Counted from the first letter of the stretch, positions 10,631 through 21,761 are shown. The stretch: DNA of 61,487 nt from Ectothiorhodospiraceae bacterium (GCA_020831845.1 JAFIFV010000114.1:1-61487), one strand, 5' to 3'. Numbers and translations: made by a program. The notes: generated from the letters alone by a model not told the origin.

Positions 10631-11860
10631 ATGTCGTGGAATGAACCGGGACGCGGTAACCGCGATCCCTGGGGTGGGGGTGGTTCCGGTGGAAATCAGG
10701 GACCGCCCGATCTCGATGAGGTGGTGAAGAAGCTGCGCGGCAAGCTCGGCGGCATGTTCGGAGGCAAGGGTTCTTCCGGGGGTGGCGGCGCGGAATCCGG
10801 TTCGGGCGGCGGTGGTGGCGTCAGCGCCACCGGCATCGGTCTGATCGTCGGCGTCATACTGCTGATCTGGCTTGCCTCCGGCATCTACATTGTGGATGAG
10901 GGCCAGCGCGGCCTGGAGCTGCGTTTCGGCCGTTATCACGTAACGACCATGCCGGGGCCTCACTGGCATCCCCCGTATCCGATCGGTTCCGTCGAGCGGG
11001 TCAATGTCGAGGAGCGCCGGGTGGCGGAAATCGGCTACCAGAGCGGTCCTGGCGACCGTCGCCAGAAGGTGCCGCGCGAGGCGCTGATGCTGACCCAGGA
11101 CGAGAACATCATCGATGTCCAGTTGGCTGTTCAGTACCGGGTCGAGGATCCAGTGCTCTACCAGTTCAATTTCCTGGATCCGGATCAGACCCTCCATCAG
11201 GTCACCGAAAGCGCGCTGCGCGAGGTGGTGGGCCAGCGGCGCATGGATTTCGTGCTTACCGAGGGCCGCGCGGAAGTCGGTGAAGAGGTGACCCGACTGC
11301 TGAGGGAAACCATGGACCGTTACGAGACCGGCCTGGAAGTCATTACCGTCGACGTGCAGGACGTGCAGCCGCCCGAGCCCGTGCAGAATGCCTTCGAGGA
11401 CGCCATTATGGCGCGTGAGGACGAGCAGCGGGTGATCAACGAGGCCAACGCCTACCGCAACGAGCTGGTGGCCCGGGCTCGCGGTGAGGCCGCCCGTGTC
11501 CGCGAGGACGCCATGGGTTATCGCTTCCGTGTGGTTGCCGATGCGGAAGGTGAAAGTGCTCGCTTCGTGGCCTTGCTGCAGGAATATGAGCAGGCACCGG
11601 AGGTGACCCGTCAGCGTATGTATCTGGACGCACTGGCGGAAATCCTGAACCGTTCCAGCAAGATCATGATTGATCACGCTGCCGGTGATCCGCTGCTCTA
11701 CCTGCCGCTGGACAAGCTGCGCGAGGGGCGCCAGGCGCGCTCCGGTAACGAGGGTACGCGTCTTGATCCCGATGTGCTGAACCGCCGGGTTGCGCCTTCC
11801 GGCGCGGCCGAAACCAGCAGCCGCAGCCGCGGTGATCTGCGCAGCCGGGAGGGTCGCTGA
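10631..11860 (+). CDS. hflK: FtsH protease modulator HflK
   Basis: HflK forms with HflC a large membrane-anchored band-7/SPFH assembly around FtsH in the periplasm and tunes its proteolysis. The 409-residue product has a Gly-rich cytosolic N terminus (1-60), one transmembrane helix (about 61-81, IGLIVGVILLIWLASGIYIV), the SPFH domain (about 85-280) and a helical segment rich in Glu and Arg. A purine-rich GGAGAGAGA precedes the ATG. The 279-bp gap after hflX holds no recognisable gene. It overlaps hflC by one base (TGATG). Confidence 0.95.
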   Translation: MSWNEPGRGNRDPWGGGGSGGNQGPPDLDEVVKKLRGKLGGMFGGKGSSGGGGAESGSGGGGGVSATGIGLIVGVILLIWLASGIYIVDEGQRGLELRFGRYHVTTMPGPHWHPPYPIGSVERVNVEERRVAEIGYQSGPGDRRQKVPREALMLTQDENIIDVQLAVQYRVEDPVLYQFNFLDPDQTLHQVTESALREVVGQRRMDFVLTEGRAEVGEEVTRLLRETMDRYETGLEVITVDVQDVQPPEPVQNAFEDAIMAREDEQRVINEANAYRNELVARARGEAARVREDAMGYRFRVVADAEGESARFVALLQEYEQAPEVTRQRMYLDALAEILNRSSKIMIDHAAGDPLLYLPLDKLREGRQARSGNEGTRLDPDVLNRRVAPSGAAETSSRSRGDLRSREGR

Positions 11861-12741
11861 TGTCTGCCGTACGCAACTTTGTACTGATCGTCCTCGGCCT
11901 GGCAGCGGTGGTGCTGTATTTCTCGGTGTTCACCGTCCACGAGACGGAACGCGCGCTGAAGTTCAGGCTGGGTGAAGTTGTGCGGGTCGACTATGACCCG
12001 GGTCTGCACTTCAAGATGCCGTTCATCACCAATGTGCGGAAATTCGACGCCCGTGTGCAGACACTGGATGCTGAGCCCGACCGCTATCTGACCGGTGAAC
12101 TGAAGAACCTGATCGTGGACGCCTTCGTGAAATGGCGCGTGGATGAAACACGGCAGTTCTACACCACGGTACAGGGGAACGTGACCGAGGCGAACCGCCG
12201 GCTGGATGTCCGCGTCAAGGACATGCTGCGCAGCGAGTTCGGCCGTCGCGATGTCCAGGACGTGATTTCCGAGGACCGTGCCCTGATCATGGACATCCTG
12301 CGGGAAGGGTTGAACGAGTACGCCCGGACCATCGGGGTGGAGGTCGTGGATGTGCGCCTCAAGCGCGTGGATCTGCCGCCCAACGTCAGCGAATCCGTGT
12401 TTGCACGCATGCGGGCGGATCGTGAGCGGGTGGCCAGGGATATTCGTGCCCGCGGTGACGAGGTTGCGGCCGGTGTCCGGGCGGATGCCGACCGTCAGCG
12501 CACCGAGACGATTGCCGAGGCCCGCCGTGATGCCGAAGAGCTGCGGGGTCAGGGGGATGCCGAGGCAACCCAGATCTATGCCAGCGCGTTCGGTCGCGAC
12601 CAGGAGTTCTTCACCTTCAGCCGCAGCCTGAATGCATATCAGCGAGCGTTCCAGAGTGAAGAGGACATCCTGGTGCTGACGCCGGATTCGGAGTTCTTCC
12701 GGTACTTCCGGGATTCGCTCGGCGGCAACAGTGACGACTGA
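11860..12741 (+). CDS. hflC: FtsH protease modulator HflC
   Basis: HflC is the partner of HflK in the FtsH-associated SPFH complex. The 293-residue product has an N-terminal anchor (about 5-23, FVLIVLGLAAVVLYFSVFTV), an SPFH domain starting at VHETERALKFRLGEVV, the typical block VDAFVKWRVDE and a long charged helix (RMRADRERVARDIRARGDE). It follows hflK in a translationally coupled pair. Confidence 0.96.
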   Translation: MSAVRNFVLIVLGLAAVVLYFSVFTVHETERALKFRLGEVVRVDYDPGLHFKMPFITNVRKFDARVQTLDAEPDRYLTGELKNLIVDAFVKWRVDETRQFYTTVQGNVTEANRRLDVRVKDMLRSEFGRRDVQDVISEDRALIMDILREGLNEYARTIGVEVVDVRLKRVDLPPNVSESVFARMRADRERVARDIRARGDEVAAGVRADADRQRTETIAEARRDAEELRGQGDAEATQIYASAFGRDQEFFTFSRSLNAYQRAFQSEEDILVLTPDSEFFRYFRDSLGGNSDD

Positions 12742-12858
12742 TCGTCCTCGGTCGCCGGCGCACTGAGTGGTGTCGACCGCAGGTGGAGGCCCGCCTGCGG
12801 TCCCCTGCTTCAGGCCACGACCGACGGTGATTCTTGAACGGTAACTCGAACACCACGC

Positions 12859-12892
12859 AGCGCTTCCCCTGGGGGAGGCGCTCGGCTTTTTT
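12859..12892 (+). terminator. candidate rho-independent terminator after hflC
   Basis: AGCGCTTCCCC and GGGGAGGCGCT pair over about 10-11 bp with one G-U pair and a minimal loop. CGGC and then a run of six T at 12887-12892 follow. The four bases between stem and T run weaken it. It would end the hflX/hflKC transcript just before the DUF2065 gene. Confidence 0.55.
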
Positions 12893-12901
12893 GGGGCATG
12901 C

Positions 12902-13096
12902 ATGAGCACCTGGGAATATCTGCTGTCGGCCTTCGCGCTGATGCTGGTGCTGGAGGGTATCCTGCCGTTCCTGAGCCCCAGGCACCTGCGCAGCTATATG
13001 ATGCAAGTCATGGAGCTGGACGATCGCACGCTGCGCATCGCCGGCCTGGTGGCCATGCTCTGCGGGCTGGGCTTGTTGTATCTGATCCGGAACTGA
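12902..13096 (+). CDS. DUF2065 family small membrane protein
   Basis: The 64-residue product has two predicted transmembrane helices (about 8-26 and 46-62, the latter containing IAGLVAMLCGLGLLYLI) separated by SPRHLRSYMMQVMELDDRTLR. This matches DUF2065 (YjeT in E. coli), which is regularly found between hflC and hisZ or purA. Its function is not known. It sits 10 bp before hisZ and probably shares its transcript. Confidence 0.85.
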   Translation: MSTWEYLLSAFALMLVLEGILPFLSPRHLRSYMMQVMELDDRTLRIAGLVAMLCGLGLLYLIRN

Positions 13097-13106
13097 CGAG
13101 CGCATC

Positions 13107-14309
13107 ATGAAGGAAGCCGATTTTTCCACAGACAACCGCTGGCTGCTCCCTGAAGGCGTCGGCGAGCTGCTGCCGCCCGAGGCGCTGGCGCTGGAGCAGT
13201 TGCGACGGCAGGTGCTGGATACGTACTGGGGCTGGGGATACGAACTGGTATTCCCACCGGTGATCGAGTACCTGGATTCGCTGCTCATCGGCACCGGCGC
13301 GGATCTCGAGCTGCAGACCTTCAAGTTGACCGATCAACTGACGGGCAGGCTGATGGGCGTGCGTGCGGACATGACGCCGCAGGCGGCCCGTATCGATGCA
13401 CACAAGCTGCGTCGGGAGGAGCCGGTCCGATTATGCTATGTGGGGACCGTGCTGCAGGCGCGCCCTGACGGTCCCGGTGGCTCGCGCAATCCGGTCCAGG
13501 TGGGGGCCGAACTGTATGGTTACGGTGGCGTGGAAGGCGATGTCGAGATCATCGACCTGATGCTGGAGACGCTGTATCTCGCGGGCGCCGAGGAAATCCA
13601 TCTTGATCTGGGGCACGTCGGCATCTATCGGGCCATGGCCCGTGACGCGGGGCTGGCCCCTGAGCTCGAAAAGCGCCTGTTTGAAGCCTTGCAACGGAAG
13701 GCGGCCGGGGAAATACGCGAGCTGCTGGAACATCTTCCCGACCGGGCCGCGGCGGATCGCATCGCGGGGCTGGCCAGTCTCAACGGCGGCGTGGAGGTGC
13801 TGGATCAGGCGGGTGCCTATCTGAGTGACGCCGGCGAGGAAGTGTTGCAGGCCATGCGAAGGCTGTGGGCTTTGGCGTCGGCGCTGGAAAGTCGCCATCC
13901 CGAGGTCACGCTGCACTTCGATCTGGCGGAACTGGCCGGCTATCAGTTCCACACAGGCGTGGTTTTCGCCGCCTTCGTACCCGGTAACGGAAAGGAAGTG
14001 GCGCGGGGCGGGCGCTATGATGATATCGGCCGGGTGTTCGGTCGTGCTCGACCGGCCACGGGGTTCAGTGCCGATCTGAAGGCCTTGCTTGATCTCGGTG
14101 CCGCGCAGTCCGCGGCCGAGCAGCCGCCGGCGGTGCTGGCGCCGTGGTCGGATGATGCGGCGCTTCAGCGGCGCATTCGCGAGCTGCGCACGCACGGCGA
14201 GCGGGTTGTGGTTGCCCTGCCGGGTCGTGATGACTCGCCCCAAGCGCTGGGGTGTGATCGCCTGCTGCGTTTGCAGGCCGACGAGTGGGTGGTCGTGCCC
14301 GCGGAGTAA
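13107..14309 (+). CDS. hisZ: ATP phosphoribosyltransferase regulatory subunit HisZ
   Basis: HisZ is a catalytically inactive histidyl-tRNA-synthetase paralogue that forms the hetero-octamer with short-form HisG and carries histidine feedback control. The 400-residue product keeps the class II synthetase scaffold (LLPEGVGELLPPEA, FKLTDQLTGRLMGVRADMTPQAARI, GGRYDDIGRVFGRARPATGFS) but lacks the C-terminal anticodon-binding domain of HisS. Its presence predicts a short HisG elsewhere. Adjacency to purA is conserved in many gammaproteobacteria. Confidence 0.95.
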   Translation: MKEADFSTDNRWLLPEGVGELLPPEALALEQLRRQVLDTYWGWGYELVFPPVIEYLDSLLIGTGADLELQTFKLTDQLTGRLMGVRADMTPQAARIDAHKLRREEPVRLCYVGTVLQARPDGPGGSRNPVQVGAELYGYGGVEGDVEIIDLMLETLYLAGAEEIHLDLGHVGIYRAMARDAGLAPELEKRLFEALQRKAAGEIRELLEHLPDRAAADRIAGLASLNGGVEVLDQAGAYLSDAGEEVLQAMRRLWALASALESRHPEVTLHFDLAELAGYQFHTGVVFAAFVPGNGKEVARGGRYDDIGRVFGRARPATGFSADLKALLDLGAAQSAAEQPPAVLAPWSDDAALQRRIRELRTHGERVVVALPGRDDSPQALGCDRLLRLQADEWVVVPAE

Positions 14310-14378
14310 TTGCCTGAACGGGCCCGCCGGCGCGGGCATAACACATCATGTTTCAGAGTTGGGACTAGGGTTTCCTGA

Positions 14379-15674
<1,296 letters not shown>

Positions 15675-15701
15675 CCGCCAGGGCGTTTCCTGCGGGCAAA
15701 C

Positions 15702-15732
15702 AAAAAGGCGAACCGAGAGGTTCGCCTTTTTT
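15702..15732. terminator. bidirectional rho-independent terminator
   Basis: AAAAAGGCGAACC-GAGA-GGTTCGCCTTTTTT forms a near-perfect hairpin with A and T runs on both sides. It ends purA on the plus strand and the tRNA-Leu transcript on the minus strand. Confidence 0.9.
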
Positions 15733-15736
15733 GATC

Positions 15737-15823
15737 TGGTGCCCAGGAGAGGACTTGAACCTCCACGGGGTTGCCCCCACTAGCACCTGAAGCTAGCGCG
15801 TCTACCAATTCCGCCACCTGGGC
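15737..15823 (-). tRNA. tRNA-Leu(CAG)
   Basis: Read on the minus strand, the acceptor GCCCAGG pairs with CCTGGGC, followed by A and an encoded CCA. The anticodon loop TTCAGGT lies in a CTAGC/GCTAG stem, giving anticodon CAG. A long class II variable arm and the TTCAAGT T loop are present. Length is 87 with CCA. It transcribes toward purA and stops at the shared hairpin. Confidence 0.95.
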
Positions 15824-16032
15824 CTGCGTGCCGGTGGCGAAACGCCACCCTGCTACGGCCGCGTACTCTACAGAGCGCCCGGGAAGCTGTCAACGGCCTT
15901 CACGAGAAAAAGTGATCCGTGCGAGGCGCTGCTACAGTTATGGTTCGCAAGCGCTTGATTGACGGCGTATGCTTCGAGCCAGAATCGGCGCACGACGCTC
16001 ATAACATCACCCAGAGGAACAGACTTAGCCCT

Positions 16033-18363
16033 ATGGCGAAGACCAAGAAGCACATCGACCCGAAAACCGATCCGCACCTGGCACGCGAACAGAAGAAATA
16101 CGACAGGCCGGTGCCGAGTCGCGAGTTCATCATGGACTTCCTGAAGGAGCAGGCACGCCCGATGACGCGGGACGAGGTGGCTTCCGCCATGGGGCTGTCC
16201 GACGAGGAGGCGCTTGAAGGCCTGCGTCGGCGGCTCATCGCCATGGAGCGCGACGGCCAGCTGGTGGTCAACCGGCGGGGCGGTTACGTGATCGTCGACC
16301 AGCAGGAGCTGGTGCGTGGACGCGTCATCGGTCATCCGGAAGGCTATGGCTGGCTGGCCCCGGATGTCGGCGGTGACCGCATTTATCTGTCCCCAAGGGA
16401 CATGCGGCAGGTGCTGCACGGTGACCGCGCCGTGGTTCGGCTGATCGGCCTGGACCAGCAGGGCAAGCCGGAAGGTAAGCTGGTGGACGTGCTGAGCCGC
16501 GAAAACCGGACCATGATGGGACGGTTCTTCAGCGAGTCCGGGGTCAGCTTCGTCACGCCCCAGAATCGTCGCATGCACCAGGACATCATGATTCCCGAGG
16601 AGCATCGCGGGGATGCCTACGACGGGCAACTCGTGGTGGTGAGCATCGAGCAGCAGCCATCCCGACGGAACCAGCCCATCGGGCGCATCATCCAGACGCT
16701 CGGCGAGAACATCGCTCCCGGCGAGGAGGCCCAGGCTGCTGCGCTCACTTTCGGCATACCGACTGAATGGCCGCCGGAAGTGCTCGACGAGATGCGTGGC
16801 GTCCCGGAGACGGTGCCCGAGAAGGCGAAACAGGGGCGCACCGACCTGCGGGGCATGCCACTGGTCACGATTGATGGGGCCGACGCGAAGGACTTCGATG
16901 ATGCTGTGTTCTGCGAGCCCAAGCCCAGCGGCTGGCGGCTGGTGGTGGCCATTGCCGATGTCTCGCATTATGTCCGGCCGGATACGGCGCTGGACAAGGA
17001 AGCCCAGCATCGCGCGACATCGGTCTACTTCCCCGGTTCGGTCGTGCCGATGCTGCCGGAGGCCTTGTCCAACGGCCTGTGCTCGCTGAGACCCAGGGAA
17101 GACCGGCTGTGCATGGTTTGCGACATGCTGATCGGCGAGAACGGCGAGATCCGGCGCTCCCGCTTCTATCGGGCGGTCATGCGCTCCAGAGCCAGACTGA
17201 TTTACGACATCGTGGCGCGCGTGGTGGTGGATCAGGATGCCGAATTGCGCGAACGCTACCGCGACGTCGTGCCGCACCTCGATAACCTCTACAAGCTCTA
17301 CAAGGTGCTGAAGAAGGCGCGCAGCAAACGCGGTGCCATCGATTTCGAAACCACCGAGACCCAGATCCTGTTCGATGCCAGCGGCGGGGTGGAAGCGATC
17401 GAGCCGACGGTCAGAAATGACGCCCACAAACTGATCGAGGAATGCATGCTGGCGGCGAACATGGCCACGGCGCGTTACCTGCGCCGGCACCGCGTGCCCT
17501 CGCTGTTCCGTAATCACGAAGGGCCGGACGGTGATCGCCTCGACAACCTGCGGGATTTCCTGCTGGGTGTTGGTCTGAAGCTCGGTGGCGGCGAGAGCCC
17601 TGCGTCCAAGGACTATGCCCGCCTGATGGAGGTGGTGGCGAAACGACCGGACCGGGAACTGATCCAGACGGTCATGCTGCGATCACTGCAGCAGGCGGTG
17701 TATCACCCCGAGAACGAGGGGCATTTCGGTCTGGCGATGGAAGAATACGCCCACTTCACCTCTCCGATCCGCCGCTACCCGGATCTGCTGGTCCATCGGG
17801 CCATCGGCCACATCGCGGACGGCGGCAAGGCGAAGGATTTCTATCTCAGCCGTGACGAGATGTTCAGTCTCGGCGAGCATTGCTCCATGGCCGAGCGGCG
17901 CGCCGATGAGGCCACACGCGATGCCGTGATGATTCTCAAATGCCGCTACATCCGCGATCGGCTTGGTGAACACTTCGACGGCGTGATCGCGGGCGTCACT
18001 GGTTTCGGGCTGTTCGTTCAACTGGAGGATGTCTACGTCGAGGGGCTGGTGCATGTCACCCAACTGGATAGCGATTTCTTCCACTTCGACCCCATCAGCC
18101 ATCAGCTCACGGGCGAGCGCACCGGCCGCGTCTACCGGCTGACCGATCGCGTGCGTGTACAGGTGGACCGGGTGGATCCGGACGAGCGGAAGATTGATCT
18201 CTCCATGCTGGGCCACATCGGCGACGACGGTCGCCTGACGCCTGTGGTTCCCGCTTCCGATGGCCGCAAGCCGGCGAAGAGGAAAGGCGGCAAGTCGCCG
18301 TTCGCGCGCAAAGCGGGCAAACCCGCCGAGCCCAGGGGGCGCCGCAAGGGGAGCCGGCGCTGA
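16033..18363 (+). CDS. rnr: ribonuclease R
   Basis: RNase R is a processive 3'-5' exoribonuclease that degrades structured RNA and acts with trans-translation. The 776-residue product has an N-terminal helix-turn-helix (about 25-90), two cold-shock-like domains, and the RNB domain with DGADAKDFDDAVFCE, HFTSPIRRYPDLLVHR and VMLRSLQQAVY. An S1 domain (GVIAGVTGFGLFVQLEDVYVEG) and a Lys/Arg-rich tail follow. ATG 16033 follows CAGAGGAAC; the open frame begins earlier at 15919. The stop is 1 bp before the rlmB ATG, so the pair is an operon. Confidence 0.97.
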   Translation: MAKTKKHIDPKTDPHLAREQKKYDRPVPSREFIMDFLKEQARPMTRDEVASAMGLSDEEALEGLRRRLIAMERDGQLVVNRRGGYVIVDQQELVRGRVIGHPEGYGWLAPDVGGDRIYLSPRDMRQVLHGDRAVVRLIGLDQQGKPEGKLVDVLSRENRTMMGRFFSESGVSFVTPQNRRMHQDIMIPEEHRGDAYDGQLVVVSIEQQPSRRNQPIGRIIQTLGENIAPGEEAQAAALTFGIPTEWPPEVLDEMRGVPETVPEKAKQGRTDLRGMPLVTIDGADAKDFDDAVFCEPKPSGWRLVVAIADVSHYVRPDTALDKEAQHRATSVYFPGSVVPMLPEALSNGLCSLRPREDRLCMVCDMLIGENGEIRRSRFYRAVMRSRARLIYDIVARVVVDQDAELRERYRDVVPHLDNLYKLYKVLKKARSKRGAIDFETTETQILFDASGGVEAIEPTVRNDAHKLIEECMLAANMATARYLRRHRVPSLFRNHEGPDGDRLDNLRDFLLGVGLKLGGGESPASKDYARLMEVVAKRPDRELIQTVMLRSLQQAVYHPENEGHFGLAMEEYAHFTSPIRRYPDLLVHRAIGHIADGGKAKDFYLSRDEMFSLGEHCSMAERRADEATRDAVMILKCRYIRDRLGEHFDGVIAGVTGFGLFVQLEDVYVEGLVHVTQLDSDFFHFDPISHQLTGERTGRVYRLTDRVRVQVDRVDPDERKIDLSMLGHIGDDGRLTPVVPASDGRKPAKRKGGKSPFARKAGKPAEPRGRRKGSRR

Positions 18364-18364
18364 G

Positions 18365-19126
18365 ATGGCCGAGGAGGAGAGAATTTTCGGCGTTCACGCA
18401 GTGCGCGCGGCGCTGAAATACGATCCCGGCCATGTGGTCGAGGCTTGGGTGGAGCGGGAGCGGCGCGACCAACGCATGGCCCGGGTCCGGGACGAACTCA
18501 AGCGGGCGGGTGTGCACACGCATCAGGTGCGGCGCCAGGAACTGGACAAGCTCGCCGGCGGCGGCGTGCATCAGGGCGTCGTCATCCGCTACCAGGGGCC
18601 GGCGCCCCGGGACCAGGAAGACCTGGAAGCGCTGCTGGACGGGCTTGAGGGCAGTCCACTGCTGCTGGTGCTGGACCAGGTTCAGGACCCGCACAACCTG
18701 GGTGCTTGCCTGCGCACCGCCGATGCCGCCGGCGCGCACGCGGTGATCGCCCCCCGGGACCGTGCGGTGGGTCTGACCCCGACCGTTCACAAGGTGGCGT
18801 CCGGGGCCTCCCGATCGGTCCCGTTCTTTCAGGTCACCAACCTCGCCCGCTGCCTGGAAAGCATGAAGCAGCGGGGGGTCTGGCTGGTTGGCGCCGCCGG
18901 GGATGCCGATCAGACGCTCTACGCGCTGGACCTCACCGGGCCGGTCGCCGTGGTGATGGGTGCGGAGGGGGAAGGCCTTCGCCGGCTAACCCGTGAAGCC
19001 TGCGATTTCCTGGCGCGCATTCCCATGGCCGGGGAGGTCGACAGCCTGAATGTCTCCGTAGCCACCGGCGTGATGCTCTACGAAGCGGTGCGCCAGCGGA
19101 TTGGCTCCTTCGAGGCGGTGGTCTGA
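18365..19126 (+). CDS. rlmB: 23S rRNA (guanosine-2251-2'-O)-methyltransferase RlmB
   Basis: RlmB methylates G2251 in the peptidyl-transferase P loop. The 253-residue product has the N-terminal substrate-binding domain ([18 protein letters not shown]) and the SPOUT knot with [32 protein letters not shown] and [20 protein letters not shown]. The start at 18365 immediately follows the rnr stop and gives the family length. rnr-rlmB pairing is conserved in gammaproteobacteria. Confidence 0.96.
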   Translation: MAEEERIFGVHAVRAALKYDPGHVVEAWVERERRDQRMARVRDELKRAGVHTHQVRRQELDKLAGGGVHQGVVIRYQGPAPRDQEDLEALLDGLEGSPLLLVLDQVQDPHNLGACLRTADAAGAHAVIAPRDRAVGLTPTVHKVASGASRSVPFFQVTNLARCLESMKQRGVWLVGAAGDADQTLYALDLTGPVAVVMGAEGEGLRRLTREACDFLARIPMAGEVDSLNVSVATGVMLYEAVRQRIGSFEAVV

Positions 19127-19164
19127 CGCAAGGGGATCACGCCGGCCTTTCCCATGGCCGTCAA

Positions 19165-19274
19165 TTGCTTGTATACTGCGTCGCTTTCTCGGAGCAAGGT
19201 GCTCCGGGATCCCTGCCTCACGGCATTGCCGGAGGCTCCTTCGGGGCGACCCGAATTATCCAGAGGGAGTATTC
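19165..19274 (+). promoter_or_regulatory. rpsF operon promoter and leader
   Basis: A good -10 hexamer TATACT lies at 19172-19177; the -35 is weak (TTTCCC at 19148). The roughly 95-nt leader is rich in short hairpins, including GGAGCAAGGTGCTCC at 19191-19205 and a CCG-bearing segment CGGCATTGCCGGAGG at about 19221-19235. Known rpsF leaders bind the S6:S18 complex through a CCG in a structured loop. Matching that here is inference without a covariance search. Confidence 0.4.
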
Positions 19275-19697
19275 ATGCGACATTACGAAATCGTGTTCAT
19301 GGTGCATCCGGACCAGAGCGAGCAGGTCCCGGCCATGATCGAACGCTATCGCGCGACCGTCGAAGCCAACGGTGGCAAGACCCACCGACTGGAAGACTGG
19401 GGTCGCCGCCAGCTTGCCTATCCCATCAAGAAGCTGATCAAGGCGCACTACGTGATGATGAACGTGGAGTGCGGCCGCGAGGAAATGGAAGAGCTGACCT
19501 CGGCTTTCCGTTTCAACGACGCCGTTATCCGTCACATGGTGTATGCCCGCGAGGAAGCGATCACCGACCCGTCCCCGATGCTGAAGGAAAAGGAAGAGGG
19601 CCGGGAGCGTCCGCCCCGCCGTGAGGACGGTGATCGTCAGCCGCGCAATGATCGCCAGGACAATTCCGAAGAATCGGAGCAGGCAGAAGAAGCCTGA
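19275..19697 (+). CDS. rpsF: 30S ribosomal protein bS6
   Basis: bS6 binds bS18 and helix 22-23 of 16S rRNA in the platform. The 140-residue product starts [19 protein letters not shown] and contains [18 protein letters not shown] and [13 protein letters not shown]. The last 35 residues form a charged, acidic tail (ending [12 protein letters not shown]). This is where bS6 receives post-translational glutamates in E. coli, and here similar residues are encoded. It leads the rpsF-priB-rpsR-rplI operon. Start chosen at ATG 19275 after CCAGAGGGAG. Confidence 0.97.
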   Translation: MRHYEIVFMVHPDQSEQVPAMIERYRATVEANGGKTHRLEDWGRRQLAYPIKKLIKAHYVMMNVECGREEMEELTSAFRFNDAVIRHMVYAREEAITDPSPMLKEKEEGRERPPRREDGDRQPRNDRQDNSEESEQAEEA

Positions 19698-19729
19698 GCC
19701 CGCGTGCGCTCAGCGCCGGATAGCCGCCG

Positions 19730-20053
19730 GTGAAAGCGGATAACCGCCTGATCCTCACCGGTGTGGTGGCCAGGGAGCCGGAATTCCGGCAGACCCCGGC
19801 AGGCAGGACGATCGCACGGTTCCCGTTCGATCACGTTTACACCGGCGACGCGGAGCAGGGGCCGGGCGACATACGCTTTCGCATCTGGGTGCGGGTGACG
19901 GCACAGGAACTGATGCCTCTGCTCAGGTCCCTGAAGCCGCCACAGGCCTTGACCCTGATGGGACACCTGTACACTACCGGCTACCGGGCGCACGACAAAC
20001 GCTTTGAGGTGCATGCCCGACGGCTGCACCTGGAAACCGAACAGACAGATTGA
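19730..20053 (+). CDS. priB: primosomal replication protein N (PriB)
   Basis: PriB is a dimeric OB-fold single-strand-binding protein that links PriA to DnaT in replication restart. The 107-residue product has [20 protein letters not shown] and [16 protein letters not shown], in line with PriB/SSB-like OB folds. Its position between rpsF and rpsR is diagnostic. A GTG start is used; GCCGCCG rather than a strong ribosome site precedes it, so coupling from rpsF is likely. Confidence 0.88.
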   Translation: MKADNRLILTGVVAREPEFRQTPAGRTIARFPFDHVYTGDAEQGPGDIRFRIWVRVTAQELMPLLRSLKPPQALTLMGHLYTTGYRAHDKRFEVHARRLHLETEQTD

Positions 20054-20063
20054 GGATACGCAC

Positions 20064-20288
20064 ATGGCACGTTTTTTCCGCCGCCGGAAGTATTGCCGCT
20101 TTACCGCCGAAGGGGTGAAGGAGATCGATTACAAGGATCTCAACACCCTGCGTAACTACATCACCGAGACCGGCAAGATCGTTCCCAGCCGGATTACCGG
20201 TACCAGTGCCCGGTATCAGCGCCAACTGGCCGCCGCCATCAAGCGTGCCCGCTACCTGGCCCTGCTGCCCTACACTGACCGCCACTAA
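20064..20288 (+). CDS. rpsR: 30S ribosomal protein bS18
   Basis: The 74-residue product [20 protein letters not shown]..., with [17 protein letters not shown] and [19 protein letters not shown], matches bS18, the partner of bS6 on the 30S platform. ATG 20064 follows GAGGATACGCAC. The frame is open to 20004 inside priB, which I ignore because the family starts at MARFFRR. Confidence 0.97.
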   Translation: MARFFRRRKYCRFTAEGVKEIDYKDLNTLRNYITETGKIVPSRITGTSARYQRQLAAAIKRARYLALLPYTDRH

Positions 20289-20312
20289 GCGGCCGGAGTA
20301 ACACGCGACGCG

Positions 20313-21179
20313 ATGAAGGGCATTGCCCAGTTTGTCATGCAGTATCGCCTGTCGGCGATACTGCTGATTGGGGTTACCGGACTGTTGCCGATCCTGGTGT
20401 GGTTCGGCAATGCCATACTGTCCCTGGTCACGCTGCGTCGCGGGCCAGCGGAGGGGGCCCTGATCCTTGGTGCCGCCGCGCTGGTCTACGGGCTGGCCGA
20501 GCTGGTCATGGGGCGGCAGATGGTGGCAGCGGTCGGTCTGCTGCTGCTGGTCTGGTTGCCGATGTACGGGGTAGCGCTGCTGCTGCGGGTGACCATCTCG
20601 CTGTCGCTGGCGTTGCTGGGGGCCACGGCCTTCGCGGCATTGATGCTGTTGTTCTGGCATCTGATGGTGCCGGATGCCCATGCCTTCTGGCAGGGCTTCC
20701 TGGCACCGCTGCTGGAAGACATGAGCCAGCAGCAGCGTGAGGAAACGCTGGACTTCGTGGTCAACAACCTGATGGCCTACGTGGCGCTGGGGTTGTGGGC
20801 AAATCTGGTCATGGGGCTGTTGCTGGGCCGCTACTGGCAGGCGCTGCTGTTCAATCCGGGCGGCTTCCGGCAGGAGTTTCATGCGCTGCGGTTCGATCGC
20901 AGGCTGGCCGTGGTCTCCATGGTGATGCTGCTGGCGGCCAGCGTGGTCGGGCAGGGAGCGGTGTTCCAGTTCGGTGTGATTCTCTCCACACCGTTCGTGC
21001 TCCAAGGCGTTGCCATGGTGCATGGGCTGGCGACGGCCAGGAACTGGTCGCGCTTGTGGCTGGTGCTGCTTTACGTGTCGATGCCGTTCATTTATGTGCC
21101 TGTGGCGCTGATCGGCATACTGGACAGTTTCATGGATTTTCGCCAGCGCTTCGGAAAGCGGAGTGCTGACACTGGTTGA
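20313..21179 (+). CDS. DUF2232 family integral membrane protein
   Basis: The 288-residue product is almost entirely hydrophobic, with about eight predicted transmembrane segments (for example ILLIGVTGLLPILVWFG, VAAVGLLLLVWLPMYGVALL and LAVVSMVMLLAASVVG). This matches the DUF2232 (YybS-like) protein found between rpsR and rplI in many gammaproteobacteria. Its function is unproven. It lies in the ribosomal operon, 24 bp after rpsR and 52 bp before rplI. Confidence 0.75.
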   Translation: MKGIAQFVMQYRLSAILLIGVTGLLPILVWFGNAILSLVTLRRGPAEGALILGAAALVYGLAELVMGRQMVAAVGLLLLVWLPMYGVALLLRVTISLSLALLGATAFAALMLLFWHLMVPDAHAFWQGFLAPLLEDMSQQQREETLDFVVNNLMAYVALGLWANLVMGLLLGRYWQALLFNPGGFRQEFHALRFDRRLAVVSMVMLLAASVVGQGAVFQFGVILSTPFVLQGVAMVHGLATARNWSRLWLVLLYVSMPFIYVPVALIGILDSFMDFRQRFGKRSADTG

Positions 21180-21231
21180 CGGCAGCCGTGACGGGTGCCG
21201 ACATTACGTCTGAACCATTGGGGTTGGAACG

Positions 21232-21687
21232 ATGGAAGTCATTCTCCTGGAGAAGGTGGAGAACCTGGGTAACCTGGGTGATAAGGTGAAAGTGCGTCCC
21301 GGCTATGGCCGCAACTTTCTGATTCCGCACGGCAAGGCTACGCCGGCAACGGCCGAGAGCATCAAGGCTTTCGAAGATCGCCGTGCCGAGCTGGAGCGCC
21401 AGGCGGCCGAGGTGCTGTCTGCGGCTGAGGCGCGGAAGGCGCAGTTGGAAGGCCTGTCGGTGACCATCCCGGCCAAGGCCGGCGACGAAGGCAAGCTGTT
21501 CGGCTCGGTCGGTACCGCCGATATCGCCGAAGCGGTGACCGCAGCCGGCGTGGAGATCGCCAAGCAGGAAGTGCGTCTGCCGGAAGGTCCCCTGCGCTTG
21601 ACCGGCGAATACCAGATTGACCTGCATTTGCACACCGACGTGGACACCACTGTCACTGTCATCGTCGAGGCGGCCGAAGAGGCCTGA
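21232..21687 (+). CDS. rplI: 50S ribosomal protein bL9
   Basis: bL9 binds 23S rRNA domain V and reaches toward the neighbouring ribosome. The 151-residue product begins [19 protein letters not shown] with [13 protein letters not shown], then the long connecting helix and the C-terminal domain ([15 protein letters not shown]). It is the last gene before a strong hairpin. Confidence 0.98.
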   Translation: MEVILLEKVENLGNLGDKVKVRPGYGRNFLIPHGKATPATAESIKAFEDRRAELERQAAEVLSAAEARKAQLEGLSVTIPAKAGDEGKLFGSVGTADIAEAVTAAGVEIAKQEVRLPEGPLRLTGEYQIDLHLHTDVDTTVTVIVEAAEEA

Positions 21688-21761
21688 TCGTCGCGACGTG
21701 CGGGCCCGATGTGGCTGTTCAGGCTGCACCGGAGCCGCGGGAGCAGATCCGTGTATCTCCA

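Noticed and set aside
13107..14309. Histidyl-tRNA synthetase for the gene at 13.1 kb
   Set aside because: The C-terminal anticodon-binding domain is missing and the context before purA is that of HisZ.
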